A stretch of DNA of 64,000 nt. Origin: Bradyrhizobium sp. CCBAU 051011. GTDB taxonomy: Bacteria > Pseudomonadota > Alphaproteobacteria > Rhizobiales > Xanthobacteraceae. The stretch lies in the NCBI RefSeq assembly GCF_009930815.1, contig NZ_CP022222.1:1592501-1656500 (forward strand), read 5' to 3'. Shown in pieces: positions 48,318 through 56,674 of the stretch. The number at the start of each line of letters is the position of its first letter. The stretch's first letter is position 1. The position numbers were made by a program, and so were the translations under genes. A model generated the notes under the pieces. It was not told the DNA's origin. It saw nothing but the letters and a program-made list of their open reading frames with translations, and searched no databases.

Positions 48318-49246
48318 GCCGCACTCCTCTTGTTGGCCGATACGGTGGCCGCAGGCCGCGTCACCAGATAGATGCCGAGCGCGACGGGAACGATGCCGAG
48401 CAGATCGCGAAACTCGACATGCTCGCCGAGCACAAGGAACCCGAACAGCATGCCGAGCGGCGGCATCAGGAAATGATAGGCGCTCGCAGCGGTCGCGCCA
48501 CACACTTTCAGGAGATGAAACCAGAGCAGATAGGCGAGGATCGAGCCGCCGAGCACCAGGAAAGCGAACGCACCGAGCAAGCGTGTGCTGGGCACGATGT
48601 CGCTGACGCTGGAAAGCGTAAAGGCGAACGGCATCACGGCAAGGCCGCCGGCGATGTTCTGGATGCCGTTGCCGATCCAGAGCGAGCCCTTCGGCGCCAA
48701 CACCTTGAACAGGATGGTGCCGGCCACAATCGAGGCCAATGACGCCAGCGTGAACAGGATGCCGTGCCAGTCATCGGTACCGACCGACATCCGGTGCCAG
48801 ACGATGAAGGCGACGCCGGCCATGCCGAGCACGAGGCCCGTCACCTTGCGCCAGGTCAGGGCTTCGCCGAGGAACAGCGCCGCCAGTATCGCGATGAAGA
48901 CCGGATTGGCCGACACGATCAGGCTGCCGAGACCGGCGGACACCGTCTGCAGCCCGGTATAGCCGAGGCCGAGATAGAGCGCATTGTTGGCAACGCCGAG
49001 CACCGCGAATACGGCAGCATCGCGCCACGACAGATTCCATTCCTCGCGGCGCAACGCAGAAATACCGAGGATCAAAATGCCGGCCAGCGAGAACCGCACG
49101 GCGAGCAGGATCAGCGGCGGACAATCGGTGACGCCGATCTTGCCGGCGACGAAGGCAAAACTCCAGAGCAGGCAGAACAGGCCGATATAGAGCGGGAGCG
49201 GATTGAAGGCGGCGCGGGGAACCGCGACGGAAGGCGCGAGCGACAT
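48314..49246 (-). CDS. EamA/DMT-family membrane transporter
   Basis: The 310-residue protein starts MSLAPSVAVPRAAFNPLPLY behind AAAGGAGA; the longer frame upstream runs antisense through the LysR gene. It has ten membrane helices in two EamA halves (FCLLWSFAFVAGKIG … and LASIVAGTILFKVLAPKG …). Members export amino acids, metabolites or drugs; the substrate is unknown. It is divergent from a LysR gene across 96 bases and overlaps the metallo-hydrolase gene. Confidence 0.92.
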   Translation of the reverse strand: MSLAPSVAVPRAAFNPLPLYIGLFCLLWSFAFVAGKIGVTDCPPLILLAVRFSLAGILILGISALRREEWNLSWRDAAVFAVLGVANNALYLGLGYTGLQTVSAGLGSLIVSANPVFIAILAALFLGEALTWRKVTGLVLGMAGVAFIVWHRMSVGTDDWHGILFTLASLASIVAGTILFKVLAPKGSLWIGNGIQNIAGGLAVMPFAFTLSSVSDIVPSTRLLGAFAFLVLGGSILAYLLWFHLLKVCGATAASAYHFLMPPLGMLFGFLVLGEHVEFRDLLGIVPVALGIYLVTRPAATVSANKRSAA

Positions 49247-49283
49247 GGAAGTCTCCTTTGCCCCTGATCTAGGCTCTCGCCTT

Positions 49284-49315
49284 GATATTTGGAAATTAAA
49301 TGATAAACTAATATC
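49284..49315. promoter_or_regulatory. Candidate LysR binding region, exporter/regulator gap
   Basis: GATATT (49284-49289) and AATATC (49310-49315) are perfect inverted half-sites separated by 20 AT-rich bases in the 96-base divergent region. The region is strikingly AT-rich against the genome and should hold both promoters. Confidence 0.4.
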
Positions 49316-49342
49316 CAGTGGATTTATAAATGGAGCATTCAT

Positions 49343-50206
49343 ATGCTCGATCTGGAGCTCCTGCGCAGCTTCGTTTCCGTCGTCGATGCCGGCGGCTTCA
49401 CCCGCGCCAGCGAGCGCGTCCATCGCACGCAATCGACCGTGAGTCAGCAGATCAAGCGGCTGGAAGACGATGTTGGCCAGCCGCTGCTCAACCGCAACGG
49501 CAAGGACGTGACGCCGACGGAGGCCGGCGAGCGGCTGTTGTCCTATGCGCGACGGCTGTTGTCGCTCGCGGAAGAAGCCCGCGACGTGGTGGCGCGTCCC
49601 GAAAGCGAGGGCGCGGTACGGCTCGGCATTCCCGAGGACTTTGCGGCCTATCGGCTCGCGAAACTATTGGCGACCTTTGCGCGCTCGCGCCCCGGTCTGC
49701 GGCTCGATGTGCGCGCCGACCAGAGCACATATCTCAAGCGCGACATCGAGCGCGGCGATCTCGATCTGGCGCTGCTCAAGCGCGACGCCGGCGGGAACGG
49801 CGCGATCGCGGTGTGGCCCGAGAAGGTGCATTGGGTCACCAGCAAAACGCACCCCGTCGACATCAACTCCGGCTCGGTGCCGTTGATCGGTTTTCCCTCC
49901 GGTTGCCTCTATCGATCCCGCGCCATTCATGCGCTGGAAAGCACAGGCCGCTCCTGGCACATGGCCTATACGAGTTCAGGTCTCGCCGGCATCCAGGCCG
50001 CGGTCGCCGCGGGATTGGGCCTCAGCATCCTCTCCGACATCGCGATTCAGCCCGGCCACCGCGTGCTCTCGGCGAAGGACGGCTTTGCCCCGATCGACAA
50101 GACGGAAATCGCATTGATGGCCTCGCCCGATGCGAGCCCCGCGACGCTGCGGCTGGCAGACCGGCTGGCCGAGTTCTGCGACAGTGTGGAAGTAAAGGCG
50201 GCGTAG
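49343..50206 (+). CDS. LysR-family transcriptional regulator
   Basis: The 287-residue protein starts MLDLELLRSFVSVVDAGGFTRASERVHRTQSTVSQQIKRLEDDVGQPLL (winged helix) and continues with a substrate-binding domain (EGAVRLGIPEDFAAYRLAKLL, SSGLAGIQAAVAAGLGLSIL). It resembles regulators that sit beside DMT or LysE exporters and sense the exported compound. It is divergent from the DMT exporter, its likely target. The stop is 12 bases from the convergent hypothetical gene. Confidence 0.93.
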   Translation: MLDLELLRSFVSVVDAGGFTRASERVHRTQSTVSQQIKRLEDDVGQPLLNRNGKDVTPTEAGERLLSYARRLLSLAEEARDVVARPESEGAVRLGIPEDFAAYRLAKLLATFARSRPGLRLDVRADQSTYLKRDIERGDLDLALLKRDAGGNGAIAVWPEKVHWVTSKTHPVDINSGSVPLIGFPSGCLYRSRAIHALESTGRSWHMAYTSSGLAGIQAAVAAGLGLSILSDIAIQPGHRVLSAKDGFAPIDKTEIALMASPDASPATLRLADRLAEFCDSVEVKAA

Positions 50207-50218
50207 TCGAGCCAGCGG

Positions 50219-50629
50219 CTACGCCGGTTCGACCAAAGCTTCTTTGGCTAGCACCCAACCGGAAAGGCCATATGACGAACTTAAAACGAAGCCTTGAACG
50301 CCCTTTGCCGCGAGCACTTGCGGGGCAGACGAGAGATCAGCCGCCCACGGTCCTGGGGCACCTGCCCAATGATAGGACTCCGCGATCCGAGAACCATATT
50401 CGGCGAGCAGTTTCTCCACGGAAATCGTTTCTAGCGAGGAGATAATATTGCCGAATGCATCGTTTTCGAACTGGTATCCCTCGACGCCGTTGAAAACGAT
50501 AATGCGTGTCAGCTGCTCTTTGTTTACTGCTGGAATCCTCGGATCGCGCTTTGCGCGGATTTTGATTTGGCGCGTCTCGCAATTCACTTCGTACGAAACA
50601 AGGAAATCGTCGTGGAGTGACGGCAGCAT
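50219..50629 (-). CDS. Conserved hypothetical protein
   Basis: The 136-residue soluble protein starts MLPSLHDDFLVSYEVNCETRQIKIRA at an ATG with a good AAGGAG site. It has an N-terminal beta-rich part that reads like a short sheet domain (VSYEVNCETRQIKIRAKRD … RIIVFNGVEGYQFEND) and a helical C-terminal half. No family was recognised and there is no signal peptide or metal motif. It lies 10 bases downstream of pdeM on the same strand and may be co-transcribed. Confidence 0.72.
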   Translation of the reverse strand: MLPSLHDDFLVSYEVNCETRQIKIRAKRDPRIPAVNKEQLTRIIVFNGVEGYQFENDAFGNIISSLETISVEKLLAEYGSRIAESYHWAGAPGPWAADLSSAPQVLAAKGVQGFVLSSSYGLSGWVLAKEALVEPA

Positions 50630-50639
50630 AGCCGCTCCT

Positions 50640-51350
50640 TCAATAGCACCGTGACGCGACGATCGAGTGCAGCCGGTTGTCGCCGAGCACATGTGCCATG
50701 AAGCCTGGCGTTGCGAAAATCTTCGCGAACGCCGGATCACGGATGCTCAGGCCGCCGGTATAGGCACCGAACGCCGGCATCACCGCGCGCTCGCCGTCGC
50801 TCGCAAAACATCGCCGCTCCATCGAGCGGCCGCGGGTGGCGACGCGGGCCTTCGGATGCAGATGGCCAGCGATTTCGCCAGCGGCACCCGTCGGCTCATG
50901 GCGGAATGCAATCGGGCCGATCGCGACTTCGTTCGCCACCGTGCCGCCGAGATCGGGTGGCAGCGCCGGATCGTGATTGCCCGAGATCCAGATCCAGTCG
51001 CGCCTCGCCTGCATTGCCGAGAGCGCGTCGCGGTCGAGCTCCGACAGCCGTTGATGCGCGTCGCGATCGTGAAAACTGTCACCGAGCGCGATCACCATCC
51101 GCGGATCGTGCCGCGCGATCACGGCAGCGAGCCGGCTCAGCGTCGCCACCGTGTCGTAGGGTGGCAGCAGCACGCCACGCTTGGCGAAGCTGGAGCCTTT
51201 TTCCAGATGCAGGTCGGACACGACGAGCAGACGTTGCTCCTGCCAGAACAGCGCGCCGGACAGGTCGGCAACGAACCTGACGTCGGCAACCATGACCTTC
51301 GAGGCGCGCATCTCTTGATCGTCTCCCGAAGATTGCGCCCCCGCCGTCAC
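50640..51350 (-). CDS. pdeM: Ligase-associated DNA damage response endonuclease PdeM
   Basis: The 236-residue metallophosphoesterase has all the metal-site motifs: VVSDLHLEKG, IALGDSFHD, WISGNHDPAL and AGHLHPKARV. It matches the PdeM family, encoded with Lhr-type helicases, MBL exonucleases and ATP-dependent ligases. The GTG at 51350 lies 12 bases after the lhr stop; ATG 51311 would shorten the protein by 13 residues. It presumably processes DNA ends or flaps in the pathway; biochemical activity is not deducible beyond the family. Confidence 0.93.
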   Translation of the reverse strand: MTAGAQSSGDDQEMRASKVMVADVRFVADLSGALFWQEQRLLVVSDLHLEKGSSFAKRGVLLPPYDTVATLSRLAAVIARHDPRMVIALGDSFHDRDAHQRLSELDRDALSAMQARRDWIWISGNHDPALPPDLGGTVANEVAIGPIAFRHEPTGAAGEIAGHLHPKARVATRGRSMERRCFASDGERAVMPAFGAYTGGLSIRDPAFAKIFATPGFMAHVLGDNRLHSIVASRCY

Positions 51351-51362
51351 GTGCCTTCCCGC

Positions 51363-53945
51363 CTATCGCATCGCCTCTTTGACGAGTTCATCGGCGGCTT
51401 CCGCCAGCAACTCGTCGCCCGCTTCGCCATAAACTGACTCGCGACCGATTTCCAGCATCACAGGCACCGCCAGCGGTGAAACATGTTCGAGTTCCCGATG
51501 GGTGATTCGCCCCTGGATGCGCGAGAGCATATCACCCAATCGCTTCAGATCGAGCAGGCCAGTAGCCGCGTCAGCGCGCGCGGCACGCAGCAGCACATGG
51601 TCGGCCTGATGCTTGCGCAAGACGTCGTAGATCAGGTCGGTCGAGAACAGCACCTGGCGGCGGGATTTCTCCTCGCCGGTGAAACGTCTCGCGATCAGGC
51701 CCGAGATGATCGCGCAGGTGCGGAAGGTGCGCTTCATCAGCGCGGATTCGGCGAGCCACGCCTCGAGGTCGTCGCCCAGCATGTCCGGATCGAACAGCGC
51801 GTTGAGATCGAGCTTGCCGTGGCGGATCATGAACGAGATATCGCCGAGGCCCCACACGGCCAGTGCATACTCATTGGCGACAAAGCCGAGCGGCCGGACC
51901 CTTGCGCGCTCCATCCGTCGCGTCAGCAGCATGCCGAGCGTCTGGTGCGCCAGCCGTCCCTCGAAGGGATAGCAGACGAGATAATGCTTGTTGGCGCGCG
52001 GAAAGGTTTCAATCAGCAGCTCGCGCACCCCCGGCACGCGAGAAAAATCCTTTTGCAGCGACAGCCAATCGCGCACCTGCTCCGGCAACGCGTTCCACTG
52101 TCGTCGATCGTCGAGCAGTTTGCGAACGCGTTCGGCGAGATAGGTCGAGAGCGGAAATTTGCCGCCCATGTAGGACGGCACCTTGGCGTCCTTGTCATTG
52201 GCGCGGGAGACGTAGACCACGTCCTCCGCGAGCGCCTCGTAGCGCACGACTTCACCGCCGAATACAAAGGTGTCGCCGATCACGAGGCCTTCAATGAAGG
52301 CTTCCTCGATCTCCCCCAGCATCCGCCCGCCGCGGCCGAGCGCGCCAGTCGAGCCGGAACCGCTGCCGCGCGAGCGCACCAGGCGGACTTTCAGCATGGT
52401 GTCCTCGACGATGGTGCCGACATTGAGGCGATAGCTCTGCCGCACCTTTGGGTTGGCGACGCGCCAGCGCCCCTGCTTATCCTGCTTGATGCGCGCAAAG
52501 CGTTCGTAGGTTTTCAGCGCGTAGCCGCCGGTAGCGACGAAATCGACCACGTCGTCGAAATCGCTGCGCGTCAGCGACGCATAGGGTGCTGAGGTCAGTA
52601 CTTCCGCGTAGAGCTCATCTGAAAAAAACGGCTCGCCGCAGGCGCAGCCGAGCACGTGCTGCGCCAGCACATCGAGCGCACCGGTGCGCAGTGGCGGGGT
52701 ATCCTGGGCGTTTTCGGCGATCGCATCGATCGCGACGCGGCACTCCAGAACTTCGAAACGGTTGGCCGGGATCAGGACCGCGCGCGAGGGTTCGTCGAGC
52801 CGATGGTTGGCGCGGCCGATCCGCTGCATCAGCCGCGAGGCGCCCTTGGGCGCGCCGACATTGATGACGAGATCGATGTCGCCCCAGTCGATGCCGAGGT
52901 CGAGCGAGGAGGTACAGACCACGCCGCGCAGTTTTCCGGCGGCCATCGCATCCTCGACCTTGCGGCGCTGGGCGACGTCGAGCGAGCCGTGATGGAGGGC
53001 AATGGCGAGGCCATCATCGTTCATGCGCCAGAACTCCTGGAACAGCATCTCGGCCTGGCTGCGGGTGTTGACGAAGATCAGCGTCGTCTTGTTGCGCTTG
53101 ATCAGATCGTACATTTCGCCGAGTGCGTGGCGCGCGGTATGGCCGGCCCACGGCAATCGCTCCTGGGTGTCGAGCATTTCGACAATGGGCGCCGCCGCGC
53201 CACCAGCCACGACGATATCGGCGGACACCTCCTTGCCGTCGCGCTGCGGCATCAGAAACCGCGCCAGCGATTCCGGCTCGGCCACCGTCGCGGAAAGCCC
53301 GATCGCGCGCATCTCGGGCGCCAGCCGCCATAGCCGCGCGAGACCGAGCGACAGCAGATCGCCGCGCTTGGAGGTGACGAGCGCGTGCAACTCGTCGAGC
53401 ACGATGCGTTTGAGCGAGGAGAACAAAAACGGCGCGTCGTCCGATGATAGCAACAGCGCCAGTTGTTCCGGAGTGGTGAGCAGGATGTCCGGCGGATAGC
53501 GCCGCTGCCGCTGCCGCCGCGACACCGGCGTGTCGCCGGTGCGGGTCTCGACCTTGATCGGCAGCCCCATCTCGGCGATCGGCGTCTCCAGATTGCGCGC
53601 GATGTCGACGGCAAGCGCCTTCAGCGGCGAGATGTAGAGGGTATGGAGGCCGCCGGTGCGTTTTACGGTGCGGCCGGTGGAAATGAGGTTCCTCTTGTCA
53701 CCTCCCGCTTTCGGATCGGAGGGAGAAGAAAGCTCCACCAGCGTCGGCAGAAATCCGGCCAGCGTCTTGCCGGCGCCGGTCGGCGCGATCAAGAGCGCCG
53801 ATCGATCCTCACGAGCCCTGGCCAATAGCGCGAGCTGATGCTCGCGCGGCGACCAGCCGCGCGACACGAACCAGCGGCGGAAGCGCTCGGGCAGCAACGC
53901 AGCCGTTTCAAGCGGCGTGAAGGGCAAGGGGGCGGATGACGGCAC
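51363..53945 (-). CDS. lhr: Ligase-associated DExH-box DNA helicase (Lhr type)
   Basis: The 860-residue helicase has Walker A APTGAGKT (K60), the DExH box as VLDELHALV, motif III IGLSATVAEPESLARF and motif VI LMQRIGRANHRLDEPSRAVLI, followed by the Lhr-specific winged-helix and C-terminal regions. Mycobacterial Lhr is a 3'-5' translocase that unwinds RNA:DNA hybrids. This shorter form is the one found in ligase-associated repair clusters. It and pdeM form one operon; exo and lig of the same pathway lie 3.9 kb away in the opposite orientation. Confidence 0.95.
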   Translation of the reverse strand: MPSSAPLPFTPLETAALLPERFRRWFVSRGWSPREHQLALLARAREDRSALLIAPTGAGKTLAGFLPTLVELSSPSDPKAGGDKRNLISTGRTVKRTGGLHTLYISPLKALAVDIARNLETPIAEMGLPIKVETRTGDTPVSRRQRQRRYPPDILLTTPEQLALLLSSDDAPFLFSSLKRIVLDELHALVTSKRGDLLSLGLARLWRLAPEMRAIGLSATVAEPESLARFLMPQRDGKEVSADIVVAGGAAAPIVEMLDTQERLPWAGHTARHALGEMYDLIKRNKTTLIFVNTRSQAEMLFQEFWRMNDDGLAIALHHGSLDVAQRRKVEDAMAAGKLRGVVCTSSLDLGIDWGDIDLVINVGAPKGASRLMQRIGRANHRLDEPSRAVLIPANRFEVLECRVAIDAIAENAQDTPPLRTGALDVLAQHVLGCACGEPFFSDELYAEVLTSAPYASLTRSDFDDVVDFVATGGYALKTYERFARIKQDKQGRWRVANPKVRQSYRLNVGTIVEDTMLKVRLVRSRGSGSGSTGALGRGGRMLGEIEEAFIEGLVIGDTFVFGGEVVRYEALAEDVVYVSRANDKDAKVPSYMGGKFPLSTYLAERVRKLLDDRRQWNALPEQVRDWLSLQKDFSRVPGVRELLIETFPRANKHYLVCYPFEGRLAHQTLGMLLTRRMERARVRPLGFVANEYALAVWGLGDISFMIRHGKLDLNALFDPDMLGDDLEAWLAESALMKRTFRTCAIISGLIARRFTGEEKSRRQVLFSTDLIYDVLRKHQADHVLLRAARADAATGLLDLKRLGDMLSRIQGRITHRELEHVSPLAVPVMLEIGRESVYGEAGDELLAEAADELVKEAMR

Positions 53946-54140
53946 GGCAAAGAGGTAAGCCGTCGGGGCGGGTTCGTCGAGGGGCCCCAGAAGTCACCTC
54001 GCCCCGCTCTTCGCGGGGAGAGGCGCAGGCCTCCTTCGGAGGCCGTTCTTAAGAAAGAGACGCCGAAGCGAAGCTTCGGCTACGGCGCAGCGCCGGGTGA
54101 GAGGCTATTTCCGCGAGCTCAGTGCGCGGAAAGAGCCCCT
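53946..54140. repeat. REP-like palindromic repeats, the last one split by the IS110 element
   Basis: This gap upstream of lhr holds three small hairpins: GCCCCGC…GCGGGG near 54000-54022, AGGCCTCC…GGAGGCC near 54028-54044, and GGC-N2-TTTCCGCG with CGCGGAAA-N2-GCC at 54103-54115/54125-54137. The last ends GAGCCCCT at 54140; its natural continuation (CACCCCTGCCCTCTCCCCG…) is found at 55292. No gene is seen. Part of the lhr promoter should lie here. Confidence 0.65.
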
Positions 54141-54181
54141 TGTATCTGCACGGCCAAGATTTGTGCGATGGAAGCGACTTA

Positions 54182-54330
54182 GCGTCTTGGCCGGTGGCCA
54201 CCGGCCAAGACGCGTGGCGATGTCGCCCGTTCCCCCTCCGGCTACAACCGTGGGTGAGCTTTGGGATCTTCGCCATGTCACGCACGACCGAACAGTCGCT
54301 TGAGCTCCGATCGCATGGACAAGGCAGGTT
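54182..54330 (+). ncRNA. Candidate bridge RNA of the IS110-family element
   Basis: A 32-bp perfect palindrome (54182-54213) could form a 5' stem-loop. Next, CCCCCT (54232-54237) and GGGTGAG (54252-54258) match the left target (CCCCT) and the complement of the right target (CTCACCC). Then AGTCGCT (54294-54300) equals the element's right end (55285-55291) and ACAAG (54319-54323) is the complement of the left end CTTGT (54139-54143). Order and CT/AG core pairing follow the IS621 bridge RNA layout. Ends of the transcript are guessed. Confidence 0.72.
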
Positions 54331-54333
54331 ACC

Positions 54334-55274
54334 GTGAAGAACACAATTTGTGGAGTGGACGTTTCGAAAGCCAAGCTCGATGTCTGCATCGAGCCCGGGC
54401 ATCGGCTTGCGAGCTTCAATAACGATACGGCAGGCATTGCGGAACTGGCCGCGTTCTGCCGTGAACATGCCGTCACGCTGGTGGTGATGGAGGCCAGTGG
54501 CGGGTACGAGCGACGGGCATTCGTCGAGCTGTGGGAAAAAGGCATCAGCTGCGCGCTGACCAATCCACGCAACGTCCGCCGCTACGCCGAGGCGATGGGC
54601 ATTCTGGAAAAGACCGACCGGATCGATTCCTCCGTCATTGCCCGCTTCGCCCATGCCAAGAACCTGGCTCCGACCCCCTTGCCAAGCCAAGTCTAGCAGC
54701 GCCTGAAGGCGCTTGTGGCAAGGCTCCGGCAGGTCACCGACGATCTCACCGTGCAGAAGCAGCGTCGCGCAAGCCTGCTCGATAACCCCGAGATGCTGGC
54801 CAGCCTCGACGAAGTGATCGCCCTGCTCAAGCGCCAATCCCGCTCGCTCGAGGGGGAAATCGCCTCCATGATCGATGACGATCCGCTGTGGGCAAAGCTC
54901 GCCGAGACCTGGCGCGAGATGAAGGGCGTCGCCGGGCGGACCGTTGCGCGCCTTCATGCCGAACTACCGGAAATTGGCACGCTCTCCAACAAAGCCATTG
55001 CCAAGCTTGCCGGCCTTGCCCGATCGCCAATGACAGCGGTAAGCGAAAGGGCAAGCGACCCACCCGCGGTGGTCGCGCCGGCGTCCGCTCGATCCTCTTC
55101 CTCGTCGCGGCCATCGCCGCCCGCTACGACAAAAGCCTTGCCGAGTTCCGCGACAGGCTGCTCAAGGCCGGCAAGGAGAAAATGGTCGTTCGCATTGCCC
55201 TTGCCCGCAAGCTCCTCGTCAGGCTCAACGCAAAAGCTCGCGACGCGCGAACCGCGTATGCCAATGCAACTTGA
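54334..55274 (+). pseudogene. IS110-family transposase (DEDD RuvC-like), interrupted
   Basis: From GTG 54334 the product begins MKNTICGVDVSKAKLDVCIE with the first catalytic Asp at D9; VVMEASGGYE and KTDRIDSSVIARFA give the Glu and further Asp residues. A TAG at 54694-54696 then interrupts the frame before QRLKALVARLRQVTDDL. A second break at about 55020, one C short of GCCCCGATC, shifts the transposase_20 domain (NDSGKRKGKRPTRGGRAGVRS…) to the next frame, ending at 55274. The repaired product would be 313 residues. Confidence 0.9.
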
Positions 55275-55276
55275 CA
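55271..55276 (+). promoter_or_regulatory. -35 box at the right end of the IS; promoter completed in the circular junction
   Basis: A perfect TTGACA overlaps the transposase stop codon. In a circle joining right end to left end, the spacer would be 55277-55291 plus 54141-54142 (17 bases) and the -10 would be TATCTG at 54143-54148, pointing at the bridge RNA segment. In the linear form no -10 follows. Confidence 0.55.
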
Positions 55277-55291
55277 AACCAGATAGTCGCT

Positions 55292-55332
55292 CACCCCTGC
55301 CCTCTCCCCGTGAAGAACGGAGAGAGGGAGAA
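55292..55332. repeat. Right half of the REP element split by the IS
   Basis: CACCCCTGCCCTCTCCCCGT leads into a hairpin whose arms are CCCTCTCCCCGT and ACGGAGAGAGGG. It is the continuation of the palindromic repeat that ends at 54140 on the other side of the element. Confidence 0.65.
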
Positions 55333-55338
55333 GACCTC

Positions 55339-56568
55339 CTACTCCGTCACCGGCTTGTCGGAGATATCCCAGTCCTTGCCGTTGAAGATCGAGATGTAGA
55401 GCGTCTTCATCGGCGTGTAGTCGTCGGGCGTGTAGCTGTAGGTGATGCCGTCCAGCATGTAGGGCGAATGGAAGCCCGCCAGCGTCGTGGCCTGCTTCAG
55501 AACGTTGGCGCGGGTGAGCTCGTCGCCGCAGCGGCGCAGGATCTCCGCCATCGCCACCACCTGGCCGTAACCGGCAAAGGCGATGGTGTTATCGGGGTCG
55601 ACATTGGGCAAATACTTTTTGCGCAGCTCCTCGAACGCCATCACGTCGGGATCCTTCTCGAAGCGCGGCACGCCGACCTCCTTGGCGTAGCGGATCGCGA
55701 CGATGCCCGTGCAGTTCTCGAAACCGGCGGCGCTGAGAATCGAGCGGCCCGTCGATCCCGCTGACAGCAGATGCAGCGGCTTCCAGCCGAGTTCGGCCAA
55801 TTTTCGGATCGACTGTGATGACGCCTTGCCGGTCGAGATATTGTAGAAAACGTCAGCGCCGGATTTCGAGAGATTGATGATCTGCGAATCGATCGTCGGC
55901 TCGGTCAGATCGTAAGTCTGCTCCATGATCACCTTGGCGGTGCCGCCGGCATCCGCCAGCACCTTCTTGAAGGGCGCGAGGAAATCACGACCGAAATCGT
56001 CGTTCTGGTAGAGGATGCCGATCTTGGCGTTCGGCTTCACGCCCACGACATGCTTGGCGAGAATGCGCGCTTCGGTCGGATAGAGCGGCAGGCCCGCCAT
56101 GGTCCATTTGAAATTCTTCGGATCGTTCCATTTCGACGCGCCGGTGTTGAGCAATAGCTGCGGCACACCCTTCGAATTGAGATATTTGTGCACGGCGGTC
56201 TGCGGCGCGGTGCCGAGCGAGCCGTACAGCGCCAGCACTTCCTCCTGCTCGACCAGCCGCCGCGTCGCCTCAACGCATTTCGGCGCGCTGTAGGCGTCGT
56301 CCATGGAGAGGAATTTGACCTTGCGTCCGTTAATGCCGCCCGTCTCGTTCAGCATCTGGAAATAAACCTCGCCGACCCGCCCTAGCACGCCATAGAGCGA
56401 GCCGGGACCGGAATGCGGCACGGTCTGCCCGATCTTGATTTCGGTATCGCTGGCGCCCGGATCATACTTTTTCTCGGCCGCCCAAACGAAGGGCGCCGGC
56501 ATGGCGGAAGCGAGGGCGGAGGCAAGCACGGTGGCGCCGAATTCGCGCCGGGTTTGTTTGTTCTTCAT
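55339..56568 (-). CDS. Branched-chain amino acid-type ABC transporter substrate-binding protein
   Basis: The 409-residue protein has a twin-arginine-like signal (KQTRREFGATVLASALASAMPAPFVWA) and a type I periplasmic binding fold of the LivJ/AmiC group: IKIGQTVPHSGPGSLYGVLGRVGEVYFQMLNETGGINGRKV and KIGILYQNDDFGRDFLAPFKKVL. No permease or ATPase gene is nearby, so it is an orphan. Bradyrhizobium carries many such proteins, binding amino acids, amides or aromatic acids; the ligand is unknown. The start has a GGGAGAAC site. Confidence 0.92.
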   Translation of the reverse strand: MKNKQTRREFGATVLASALASAMPAPFVWAAEKKYDPGASDTEIKIGQTVPHSGPGSLYGVLGRVGEVYFQMLNETGGINGRKVKFLSMDDAYSAPKCVEATRRLVEQEEVLALYGSLGTAPQTAVHKYLNSKGVPQLLLNTGASKWNDPKNFKWTMAGLPLYPTEARILAKHVVGVKPNAKIGILYQNDDFGRDFLAPFKKVLADAGGTAKVIMEQTYDLTEPTIDSQIINLSKSGADVFYNISTGKASSQSIRKLAELGWKPLHLLSAGSTGRSILSAAGFENCTGIVAIRYAKEVGVPRFEKDPDVMAFEELRKKYLPNVDPDNTIAFAGYGQVVAMAEILRRCGDELTRANVLKQATTLAGFHSPYMLDGITYSYTPDDYTPMKTLYISIFNGKDWDISDKPVTE

Positions 56569-56674
56569 TGTTGTTCTCCCTTATCGGAGTCTTGATCAGC
56601 CATTCCGACGCAGGTGGCAATAGCTCACATGTCGCACGCAATGCCGCTATTCGGGCATTGCGTAGCGTCTAGAC

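Larger units (their letters stand above)
54141..55291 (+). mobile_element. IS110-family insertion sequence, 1151 bp, with CT core
   Basis: The element is bounded by CT at 54139-54140 and CT at 55290-55291. Joining the flanks rebuilds an uninterrupted REP sequence (GAGCCCCT followed by CACCCC), so the borders are read from the target rather than from terminal repeats, which IS110 elements lack. It contains a 193-base 5' non-coding segment and one DEDD-type transposase gene ending 17 bases before the right border. The length fits the family. The transposase is damaged, so it is probably immobile on its own. Confidence 0.85.

Noticed and set aside
54141..55291. Terminal inverted repeats and target duplications sought for the transposase
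   Set aside because: None was found, which is expected for IS110-family elements; the borders were set from the split REP target instead.
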